NCBI GenBank assembly: GCA_030248295.1
Contig: JASANH010000523.1
Coordinates: 124,001-188,000, forward strand
Length of the DNA: 64,000 nt
Origin: Mesodorylaimus sp. YZB2_4
Taxonomy: Eukaryota; Nematoda; Enoplea; Dorylaimida; Dorylaimidae
Direction of reading: 5' to 3'
Shown here: positions 26,494 through 35,353 of the stretch, piece after piece
Layout: the number at the start of each line of letters is the position of its first letter
How positions within the stretch are numbered: position 1 is the stretch's first letter
Translations under genes and position numbers: made by a program
Notes under the pieces: generated by a model
The model's input: the letters and a program-made list of their open reading frames with translations, nothing else
What the model was told of the DNA's origin: nothing
Databases searched by the model: none

Positions 26494-27459
26494 CTATGAC
26501 AAGAACACGTTGGCACAGAAAAGCTGCGTCATGACAACGCTCATGGTCGCCATCATCACCTGAAAGGCAGTTCGACTGACAATTTTCTTGCAGCTGCCGT
26601 TGCTAGTCTCATCCGCAGAGACATGGCCTTGTGCGTGGGCCCATACCTCGCCATACTCCATACTAGCTTCTTCACGAACTGCTTGTGGGGGTTGAGTCGT
26701 CGCATAGTGTCCCCACCCAGGAAATCTATTCCCTTGTCCAGTTTGGTCAGATGGGACATCAGTGCTGGTTGGAGGCCCATTCTCGTCCGGAGGATATGTT
26801 GGTCCAGAACTCGATTCAGGGGGTGATTCCGTTTTTGTGATGGTTTGGTCAGCGTCCGAGGGAGCCGAATTTGAATCCGCAACCTCAGGGGTTTCCGACT
26901 CAGGGGCCTTCATCGATTCTTGCGTACTCGCGAAGGATTCATCACTTGGTTCCCACGCAGAAGACGTATTATTCTGCTCATCTTGATCAGCTGGGACATC
27001 AGTGCTGGTTGTCAAATCGGCTTGAGGGGCATCCTCATCCAGAGGATGTGTTGGTTCAGAACTCGATTCGGTGGGTGCGTCCGTTTCTGTGGTGGCTTGG
27101 TCAGTGTCTGAAGGAGCCGAATCGGAATCTTCGACCCCGGCAGCCTCCACTTGGGTTTCAGACTCAGGGGCGTTCATCGATTCTTGCGTGCTCTCGCTTG
27201 TGGCAGCCGTTGTTGAAGTAGGGTCCGTCGAAGAAGCCCAGTCAGGTGATGACGGGGTAGAGCCGCCATAATCTGGCTGAGCGTCATAGGATGAATGAGT
27301 GCTGTCTTGGTTTGGGGTCGTAGTCACATCGGCCGAGGAAGAAGTAAGCATATTCTCCTCATTCGCACTCGCTGTTGTGGTCTCATCGCCGGTCCCCTGT
27401 GCCCCAGTAAGTGGTGAATTATTAATAAAGAGTAGGAAAACAAGGACGTAGGCTTGCAT
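26494..27459 (-). CDS. Mucin-like Ser/Thr/Pro-rich surface protein with internal duplication
   Basis: A single-exon frame of 321 residues. It begins with a clean signal peptide (MQAYVLVFLLFINN). The body is dominated by S, T, P, E and D with many potential O-glycosylation sites. A segment of about 75 residues is duplicated: STQESMNAPESETQ...SAPSDTDQ...STDVPADQ and STQESMKAPESETP...SAPSDADQ...STDVPSDQ. The C-terminus is hydrophobic (FQVMMATMSVVMTQLFCANV) after a short spacer with NGSCKK, which suits a GPI-anchor signal or a single membrane span. Function unknown; a secreted or cell-surface coat protein is the natural reading. No intron seen. Confidence 0.65.
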   Translation of the reverse strand: MQAYVLVFLLFINNSPLTGAQGTGDETTTASANEENMLTSSSADVTTTPNQDSTHSSYDAQPDYGGSTPSSPDWASSTDPTSTTAATSESTQESMNAPESETQVEAAGVEDSDSAPSDTDQATTETDAPTESSSEPTHPLDEDAPQADLTTSTDVPADQDEQNNTSSAWEPSDESFASTQESMKAPESETPEVADSNSAPSDADQTITKTESPPESSSGPTYPPDENGPPTSTDVPSDQTGQGNRFPGWGHYATTQPPQAVREEASMEYGEVWAHAQGHVSADETSNGSCKKIVSRTAFQVMMATMSVVMTQLFCANVFLS

Positions 27460-28019
27460 TCTCGTTTAGATCCTTCGTTCACTGACTCCGCTGGCACGTT
27501 CGAATGTCTAAGAAGGCTCTCCAAAGGCTGCGATTGAAGTGACAGCTTGTCAGTAGGTTACCGCAGACGTGACGGCACATGCGACATAATTGCTATTAAC
27601 TATTCGTTGGTTTGGACCAGGTACATGGACTATGCACACATGGTTCGATCACTTCTACTACGGCTGATGAATCCATGCCGTTAGGCAGACTTATTATCAA
27701 GAGCTTTTGCTGGTTATCTGACTCCTGATTTGATCTGATTTATTCCCCAGCGAAACGCCGTTGAGCACTAAAATACATGCATACAGTAAAACAATTAACG
27801 GAAAGTCAAAAGGAAAAACGTGAACTGTTGGCCATTCCTGATGCACAAAAGAGTACAGTATACAGATTTTCTGAACCTGATATATGAGACTACGCTTATC
27901 TCCTTATCGACAACAGTAAACATAAAATTTTGTGGAATTTAGCTCCATAAAATAGCTGCTTCGAATAGTGCTGGTTGGGTTTTAGGGGTTGCTCGATGTG
28001 ATGGCAGCCATTGAGACGT
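27460..28019. other. Intergenic, nothing recognised
   Basis: About 560 bp between the mucin-like gene and the LINE relic. No coding signal. Confidence 0.45.
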
Positions 28020-28950
28020 GAACTAACGCCCAGATTCAGAAGTCAGTTTGAATCGACTTTGGTCGGAATCATGATTGCCACAGAAAAATTTGTCGAGATG
28101 ACACAGTCTGAGATGCGTTCGAGATGCTGCTAATGCAATTATATTACAAGTACATAGTTTGCTGTCCAGTTTCTGGTTAAAAGGTAGAGCATATTCCTGA
28201 CTACGTTCCGATTTTTCTGTTTTCCTTAAGAATTGTATAAGAAATTTGCCAGCCGCAGTCGATCTTTCCCGAATACAGCCTTCAAAAACTGTCTTGACGA
28301 CCTGAGATGGACAGTTCCGGCCTAATTTTCGGTTCAGTACACTCATCATTGATCGGAATGAAGATGAGATTTCGGAGACGTGCTCGTTGAATTCCACATT
28401 TACTGATAAAGTTACTCCCAAGCACCTGACTCTTTCCGCGACGTCTGATACCTTGCCATCAATGGTAAGCTTTGGTGTATGACCGAGGGAATGGTGATTA
28501 TATCGAGATACGACCAGTTTGCTTTTTGATGGATTGAAGTGCAGACCCGCGGATCGGAATGTCGACTGGATGAATTATAGAATGGATTTTTATCCTATGC
28601 CTAGCTCGTGTATTTGCTTGGGCGATGAGTAAAATATGACTGCGACCATGTCTAGTGCAGGCTCGTCCGTCTAGCCGTTTGACTTTAGTCGTTTGAATGG
28701 AGCTAAGTGAGTGTCTTCTGATAAGCAACAAATTCAGAAATTGAGTTTTAACTTCGATAAATATTGGGTCAATCACAGCAATAAATAAAATTAGGCCTAG
28801 CACGCTTCCTAGCGGCACCTCACTGACCACTCGTTCTCTTGTCAAAGCGCAATTGTCGACAGAGACATATTGCCAGCGATCGGATGGAGTAGAGTTCAGC
28901 CAAATAAGATGCCTTTGGGCACCTGATGTTGGTTTTGCGAGTGCTCGAAG
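28020..28950 (-). mobile_element. Decayed LINE (non-LTR) reverse transcriptase fragment
   Basis: Read on the minus strand, the pieces match the C-terminal half of a LINE reverse transcriptase. NSTPSDRWQYVSVDN lies ahead of EVPLGSVLGLILFIAVID (from the GVPQGSVLGPLLFLIYIND core). Further on come SKSKLVVSRYN (the usual thumb-side K-L-V motif) and VRCLGVTLSVNVEFNEHV, matching LGVxLDxxLSFxxHV. The frame shifts between 28490 and 28700, and the catalytic YxDD segment is not visible, so the copy is dead. The first upstream ORF and both ends are missing. It sits in the presumed intron of the gene at 28980-29310. Confidence 0.75.
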
Positions 28951-28984
28951 ATGGAATGCCGCTAGATCCGATTGTTGTTCATCG

Positions 28985-29310
28985 CTTTCCTTACCCGGCG
29001 TTGTCTGACCCGTCATCAGTGAGACACGCACCAGTTTGATAGCATCGCCATTTACGATGGCCACGGCGGCTTCGTTCTCCAGCCCGTTGTACATCGACGA
29101 CGAGCACACGGTCAGACATTTGGCATTGTATCTTATCTGAAATACAGACAACTGCGATTAGTGCACAAGGGGAACTCGGGTGATCGTACCTGGAACCCTG
29201 CCGCGTGCGCTTGATGTGCCCGTATAATATGAGAGAGAATAAATCGGTTCAAAAACGGATCCAACGCCGTGGGGCTGATCGCAATCACAACACAGGACAG
29301 CTGTAAAAAC
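28985..29310 (-). CDS. Unrecognised gene, two internal exons; 3' part not found
   Basis: Two well-bounded exons on the minus strand. The first, about 29190-29301, follows TTTTTACAG and ends on GTACGATC; it reads CVVIAISPTALDPFLNRFIL then SHIIRAHQAHAAGFQ. The second, about 28995-29138, is in phase and reads NAKCLTVCSSSMYNGLENEA then AVAIVNGDAIKLVRVSLMTG, ending on GTAAGG. The composition looks like a conserved cytosolic protein, but I cannot name it. A 5' exon ending in SSVTLTEYYQ (donor near 29395) fits in phase. It would overlap, antisense, the first exon of the plus-strand FHA/RING gene. Following exons should lie beyond the LINE relic; none is recognised. It may be a truncated gene. Confidence 0.45.
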
Positions 29311-29463
29311 ATCATGCGTTCCCGGTCATCGTGAGAAAACGGATCGTATATTAGTCTTTTACAGTGCCATTCCCAGTGCCAGCTGCTTTACACCTGATAA
29401 TACTCGGTCAACGTCACGCTACTCGGGTCCAGTGTGGGTGGAGTGCGGTCTAGTGCGTGCGAA

Positions 29464-30326
29464 ATGGACACCACGTTCAAAGGATGGGGCCAACTGCGAC
29501 CAAAGAACGGGAACGATGAAGAGTGCCGTTTGGTGTCCTTTTTGTTCCCCCTCGACACGCCAAACCGATACTTCATTGGAAGCAAGTATGTTCGAGCGCA
29601 CTGGCTCGAAACATTTGCACGGACCATTTATTTCAGAAACTCAAACGCAGTTAATTTGCTCCTTCCAGAAACTGAGCCCACTCTGCAGATCGAGGCTACC
29701 CTGATAGTCACGGAGCGGGGCGAGGCAAGTGGCGAAGTCGGCTTCTATGTAGTTGGACGCCCTCCGCATGAGAGCACTGTGATTTTAGGTACGTTTGGAG
29801 CGCCCGAGAGGAAACAATGCGGACATTTCAGTCAACGGGCAAGTCGTTCGAGGAGGCACCGACTCTAGAATCCCGATCGAGTCGAATGGCACCATTGGTT
29901 TCGGCCCGTGGTTGTATACGTGTGTGCGGGTTACAGGTAAGACTGTGGCGGGGATCTGGAATTGGTGCCAGGACACGAACTGTGCGTTTAGGCACCTTCT
30001 CTGAGGGAAACCTCACGAAACTGTCCGAGATCAGTCAGTGCCATATGTGCAGGACGAAGCAGGAAGATGTGCACATAATGGAATGCGGCCACAACATTTG
30101 CGCCATATGTCGTCGAAACTCGAGGTCCCAACCGCAGGCTCGCCGATTGCAGCCACTTCTGAACTTCCTGCCAGGGCGGCAACCTCAACCAGCAACAGCG
30201 CAGATCCCGAACCAACGATGGAGCAACGCGAATCAGTGCAGCGCCTGTCGGAGTCGCATCACGCCCGGCATGGCATCGACGTCCATATTGTCGCACGCGA
30301 CGAAGGAGGCGAGGAGAATATTTTAA
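29464..30326 (+). CDS. FHA-like / RING finger protein (putative ubiquitin ligase)
   Basis: Exons 29464-29788, 29832-29936 and 29992-30326; 254 residues. An in-frame ATG at 29434 would add 10. The first 145 residues resemble a divergent FHA domain: a WGQL start, PNRYFIGS in place of YxIGR, NLLLPE, VNGQVV and a closing IGFGPWLY, similar in order to the nibrin-type FHA. The last exon encodes a RING: CHMC, then ECGHNICAIC, a 50-residue loop, then CSAC. This gives the C3HC4 pattern with an unusually long loop before the final Cys pair. Phosphothreonine reading plus ubiquitin transfer would parallel RNF8 and CHFR (inference). The conserved Arg/Ser of phospho-binding FHA domains is not evident. The B-box gene follows 114 bp downstream. 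Confidence 0.65.
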
Positions 30327-30440
30327 CTAATCTCTTGCATTCAGCCACTTCGCAGTTCATAGTCCATATTTTACTGAAAAGCCAAGCAGCTAAAGCGCAA
30401 TGACGAGAGCAGACACAAAAAACAAATATGCTGTTTTCAG

Positions 30441-31052
30441 ATGGCGAAACTGGTGGTCATGTTTGGCGACATGGACACTCAACGGCCCATATGCGATGGT
30501 TGTCGCAACGAGCGTGGCCTGATCAGCACGCGCGACTACTATTTCTGCGAGTCGTGCCAGAAGTTCCTCTGCGCCGTCTGCGTGCTGCGAGGACATCAAA
30601 GACACGACACGAAAAGGCACACTCAACGCTTGCGAGACGTCGATCTAGTCGATCAGAAGTTGAAAACGGCGACAAAGAAGTTGAGCGAGCTGGAACGAGA
30701 ACGGAAAGTAAAAGTCTGTTTGAGTGTGGGCACCGCAAGTGGCAGACTACCCTTCTAGGGCTTTGCATCAAAAGAGATCATTTGGCGTCTCAAGGCGGCT
30801 GGTCGTCCACTTATCGAGGCCGATAAACTGAGGCAGGCTCTGAGACAATGTCGTGCACAACTGAGTGGGATGCGGAAGCGGCAGCGGGCCTTGGCACGCG
30901 GGTGGGACAGGACGAGCGATGAAATGCTGATGGCCTTCGAAGGACACGCGCAACAGGCTCGAGAAGTTCTGCAGACGGTGAAACAATTGCCAATGCCCGA
31001 TGTCTCGATTACGCTTGGAAGCAGTTCCAGCAGTTCGGAAGATGACGCGTGA
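30441..31052 (+). CDS. B-box zinc finger / coiled-coil protein (TRIM-like without RING)
   Basis: Exons 30441-30707 and 30759-31052; 186 residues. The zinc finger starts CDGCRNERG, continues FCESCQKFLCAVCVLRGHQ and ends RHDTKRH. Cys/His spacing is that of a B-box, with C-x2-C rather than C-x2-H at the first pair. A basic helical segment follows (VDQKLKTATKKLSELERERK), then a second predicted helix rich in Gln/Arg and a Ser/Asp/Glu tail (SSSSSSEDDA). The ATG directly follows an acceptor-like TTTTCAG, so an untranslated exon is likely, or this is the 3' part of a transcript also containing the RING gene. The preceding exon ends in a stop at 30326 with no obvious donor, so I keep them apart. Confidence 0.65.
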
Positions 31053-32491
31053 TTCCATTTCTGCTTTGTGCTGTTGTGTCCTGTGCCCTGTGGTCGCTTT
31101 CGAGGCTCGACGCAAGTTAATCGAGCTGTGTCGCAAACATGTTGCATTCATTGTGAAGAAGGGCCTACCTGATTGCCGATGGAGCCCATCTGGGTGCTTC
31201 GGATTCCCCACTTGGCTAGGTTCGTGGCAAAATAGATTCAGGCGTCGGCCCTTTTGGCTAGGCTTGACGGCGTGACTTCCATTCAAACGTTTTTAGTGAT
31301 TCTTTTTTCTCTGAAATCCAACGCTAGCATTTGGTGATGTGGTAAAGCATGGATCTTAATATGACCTGCCGTCTGGCGAGTAATAAATTTCCCCTCAGTA
31401 CAGCTTGGGACTCTGCTGGATGACGTATAACGGAGGCTACCACCTTCTCTGGCTGACTTGATTTCTCTCAATCCACAGCGGGGTCGAAGAGTCGAAGTTG
31501 GAAACCCGTGTTCTATAGCTTCATCCTTGAGCTCGCAGTCGCGCTGTGACTGAGACTCGACCAGTGCTGTCGAGTGATAGAATGAATAACTATGGCACAT
31601 GAGACTGTCAGCGATGGGTGACCTACATGACCAGTGGCCCTCTCTCTGCGGCTGCCTTTTATGTATCATCTCATTGTCACTCAGCCGTCTTCCTTTCCTT
31701 ATCGTTAGTTCAAAGGGAACGGACGGAATTTTGGGTGAGCGAGTGAGCAAATCCAAAAGCCCTGATGGGCGGGTATTCTGGCCTGCGATGATATTTTTTG
31801 AGTGTTGTCTGTTTCAGCACGGCTGCTGGCTTCTTTGACGATTATGCAGATGTGTTGCGGATATTTTGGTGCCTCTTGGTCGCTCGAAACTGTTGCCCAG
31901 AAGTTGTATTCGTCGCTGGGACTACAACTTAAAAAAGAGGACAATGTTTGTGTCATCGATGGGAATTTCGCTGGACTGCTTAAGAGGCGTATAGTGGCTT
32001 TGAAATCGTCAAGATTCCCACCCTCCATGCCAGTTCAAAACCTCTACCGACGATTGTGACTAAAAAAGCATGGCTAAAAGCGGCGATGACGAAGTGGCCA
32101 CGGCGATCATCGATCCACCTTGCACTTTCGAACTTTTAAGTCGGCGGCCTACTCAGTAGTTTCTGCCCTACGATTTCGAGCAAGCCGAATGCCCATCTTT
32201 TCAACTCGTGCCTAGGCAGCTTCTGCCTCAATGTCGAGAGTGGCTCTCAACGACACCAGCATTGCTCGCATGTTAGCCCCCCGTCCTGATCGGTGCCAGA
32301 TGGGGACGAAACCGTCGTCCTCACAGTTAGAGCACCTAATGCCTAGGGAACCACACTGCTTTCTCGGTCCGACCCCACTCTCAGATTTCAGTTCATTCAT
32401 CAGGGTCACGAGTACACGAGCACATCATCGAGCACACACGAGACGAGCGAGACGAGCGAGGAGAGACAGAGCACAGGGTCATCGACGGGGA
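31053..32491. other. Intergenic; one open exon-like stretch of unknown identity
   Basis: About 1.4 kb. On the plus strand, 31818-32059 follows a good acceptor (GTTTCAG) and stays open for 80 codons (SWSLETVAQKLYSSLGLQLK and onward). It has no recognisable upstream exon. CGAGACGAGCGAGACGAGCG runs near 32440 are simple sequence. No gene called. Confidence 0.4.
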
Positions 32492-33601
32492 TCACTCGCG
32501 GTTGAAGTACTCAAAGTCGATGCGGTTGGTGTAGTGCATGTAGCTGATGGGGGGCAGGGCGGTGCTGGCCAGTTGCCACGTGTTCTCCACCGTTTCTTCC
32601 ACGATGGCCACCGAGCAGTACGGGTAGCGCAGGCCCATTCGCTGCATGTCGTCGCCTTCGGGCAGCTTCTTCTTTGCGAGCAGGGGGCGCGGCAGGGCGT
32701 CCAAGGACGGCGCGTGTCCCACGATCACGATGCCGCTCTTCTCGGGGCACTTTTCCACGATGGCCTTGATGACCTGAAAGGGCGGCTAGTAGTCACTGGC
32801 CACCCGTTGCCCCGTCCACTTACCTTGTCGGAGCGCTCGTAGTACTGGGCCACGGTTTCTTGTCCGGCCAGCGGGATCAGGCTCGAGGCGGGCATGATGG
32901 GCGAGTAGGCGGGGTCGGCGGGGCATCGCATGTTGTTCATTTCGGCGCCGGTCAGGAATTGCGGGCAGCCGTCCTTGTACCAGCCGAGGAATTCAAACAG
33001 GCCCGGTTCCACCTTCACTCGCATTCCCGGTTGAGTCGGGCAGGCCGTCTTGAGCAGGGCTTTGGCGCTGTGCAGGCATCGCAGGGCCGGACTCGAGAAC
33101 ACGTGCGCGATCTTGACGCCCGTCAGGCTGAACGCTCGTCCCACCATTTGCGAGGTGACGAAGCCGACTTCGGTCAACGGCGGATCCGATTGCATGGCTC
33201 GGTGCTGGTTGGAACGGGCCGGCAGCTGCAACGGCATGTTCAGATCGAACGGCTTGTACTCGCCCATCGTGTTGAAGGCCAACGTGGCCCAGCTCGGGAA
33301 CAAGCGATCCAACCTCTCGCCGTGCCGCATCACGAACACCCGCTTGCCCGTCGACGCCAGTCGTTTCGCAGTCTGCAAGGCACCACCGTCCTCACAGCCC
33401 ACCTCCCAAACACCAAACTCCACTTACCGGCGCAGCCGCTCGAGACTTTTCGATCACGTCCTTGGCCGTTTGCATTTCCTTCACCGAGACCGGACCCACC
33501 TTGGACACTCCTTCGGCCGTCAGTCGCCCGCTGTACGCTTGCTGGCCCACCTGCGACATCTGCGTGTCGTACCCGATCGCCGTCTTCATGTCGTCGCCCA
33601 T
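32492..33601 (-). CDS. UBASH3/TULA-type histidine phosphatase (phosphoglycerate-mutase superfamily)
   Basis: Exons 33428-33601, 32824-33372 and 32492-32773; 334 residues. The catalytic RHGER motif appears in KRVFVMRHGERLD. Downstream are DLNMPLQLPARS, DPPLTEVGF, HVFSSPALRCLHSAK and VEPGLFEFLGWYKDG, and the second catalytic His in IVGHAPSLDALPRPLL. This series is shared with the phosphatase domain of UBASH3A/B and insect ecdysteroid-phosphate phosphatases. The vertebrate UBA and SH3 domains are absent; the first 58 residues are a short polar leader. Substrate cannot be read from the sequence: tyrosine-phosphoproteins or steroid phosphates are the family options. It is transcribed divergently from the BAR-like gene with 213 bp between start codons. 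Confidence 0.88.
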
Positions 33602-33814
33602 TTTCACACGATCTTCGCACGATTCGAGACGATTCGAACAAACCAGCTCGGGGAGCTCGCACGAATGCAGAATGAGGCCGGAGGGCAGGCTACTTCCGTC
33701 TGCACTCTGGCATTGTAAAATTCACGTCGCCCAATCTTCGAAGTGTAAAGCAAAGATGGGTGGACGAAGCCAGCCCTTGTCAGTCGGCGGCTGGGTTGGC
33801 CCGAGCGAGTCGTC
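33602..33814. promoter_or_regulatory. Shared promoter region of a divergent gene pair
   Basis: Only 213 bp separate the ATGs of the phosphatase (minus) and the BAR-like gene (plus), so both promoters and 5' leaders must fit here. The stretch has no obvious TATA box at either side. Inferred from gene arrangement only. Confidence 0.45.
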
Positions 33815-34541
33815 ATGAACAAGGTGCAGCTGTTCTTCCTGCGCGGCGAGCGGACGCAGTACGAGAAGGAACTGACCGACCAAATGGCCAAAGTGGAGGC
33901 CCTGCACAAGCGCACCAAGGAACTGATCGATCGAATCCGCTGCAACGCCCAACCGAGCAAGTCCAACCGGACCAGCGAACGTCTGACTTCGAGCGAGGAG
34001 GACTCGAACGAGCGATTGCGATACGTCCGCGCTCTGCGAGACATGGCGTCCGTCACCAGCGATGCGGCTGTGGTTTCGTTCTACAAGAAACTGGCGGACG
34101 TGCACGAATCGATCGCTAAGCAACAGGAAACGTTTCTCAAGCAGACGCAGACCTATTGGTGAGTGCATGGCCGAGTGGGAGGCCACCCCTGACGAGTCTT
34201 CGTCCCATTTCAGTGTGAACGTGTTGCGCAAATTCGCGGACGTTTCGTACGTGGAACTGAAGAAAGCGTACAGCGCGATGGAGTCGAGGAAGGACGCGTA
34301 CGACGTGGCCCGGCACAAACTCAAATCGTGCAAGCCCGAAGAAGTGGAGCAGCGCGGCCAGGAGGCCAAAGTGGCGCAGACCGAGTTCGAGAAGCAGGCC
34401 AACATCGTGTTCGAACTGCTGCAGAAGATGCCCGATCACGAGAAGGAGATGGCCAAAGCCATCTGGACCTACGTCCGGGCCGAAAGCGACTACGCCAAGA
34501 GTACGCACGAACTGATCAAACAGGCGCCCTCCGCGCCCTGA
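33815..34541 (+). CDS. BAR-domain-like protein
   Basis: Exons 33815-34158 and 34214-34541; 223 residues, almost entirely helical by composition. The middle and C-terminal part carry BAR hallmarks: VLRKFADVSYVELKKAYSAM followed by ESRKDAYDVARHKL, a close parallel of the E-x-R-R-x-D-Y-D-x-A-R-H segment of amphiphysin/endophilin-type BAR domains. FEKQANIVFELLQKMPDHEK and a C-terminal helix follow. No SH3 or PH domain is present. BAR domains dimerise and sense or bend membranes; the target membrane is unknown. The start is the first ATG in frame (MNKVQLFFLRGER). Confidence 0.65.
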
Positions 34542-35353
34542 TGTGCCTGTGATCCGATTGAAGTTAAAGGATGTCGTGTTTGGGAGTTCAATTCGTGTGC
34601 CAGGTGAGCGATAAAAAGTTGTGAAGTGCAAGACTAGCGCTGTCTTGTCACATGGGTATAACGGACGCTGTTCAACCTCTATCTGGTCGTCCGTTCGCTA
34701 TTCCCTGAACACGGACTGTTAGTGCACCAGAACCTTTGCGCTGTCTCGCCCATGGGATCACCATGCAGCCATGGACCAGATCGCAAAACTCGGTTGGTTC
34801 CCCAGTCGGAATGGTGCGAACCCTCAGCCACTCTCTTCAACAATACGGGCCCAGACATCTCGTAGAAGCTCATCTTTGCAATGATAAGCCTGCGAATTTT
34901 GGAAGTAAAGCTTTGGTGATCTTTTGGTAATCCATCAGCGGTCCGGAAAATCAATTTCTTACAGATCTTAATGGTCCTGCCGTCTACTGTAAATTAGCAG
35001 CCACAAGCAGAACCAAGGTTTCCTCGCTCGAAACAGGGCTCTGTAGCACATGAGGCCTTAACTACCAATGACCCTACTCATAACACTCTGTGAAGATGAG
35101 CCTGTACTGATAAGCGTAACAACCTGCCGTGTTACAACAGTACTCTGGGTAACTGTCATTTCCACGCAAGCATCAACCTGACACAGATGTAAGAGCTCTA
35201 GATTGTTTGGACTTGATACAATAAAAAAAAAACTCATAATCAAGTAGAACTAGAGCTCCTAATCACAACTAAAACGTGAAGAAATGCATAGTACCGGAAA
35301 AGAATGCCTGCACGCACTCGGTACTGCCAATGTCACTTCCAGCAAATGTATTA
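34542..35353. other. Intergenic, nothing recognised
   Basis: About 810 bp between the BAR-like and TNNI3K genes, which converge here. Only untranslated regions are expected; no other signal seen. Confidence 0.5.

Noticed and set aside
31818..32059. Exon-like open stretch after a good acceptor on the plus strand
   Set aside because: No upstream exon, start or recognisable motif; a chance open frame cannot be excluded.
32231..33718. Large plus-strand frames (203-271 codons) opposite the phosphatase gene
   Set aside because: Shadows caused by GC-rich codons of the conserved minus-strand gene; low-complexity Arg/His/Ala products.
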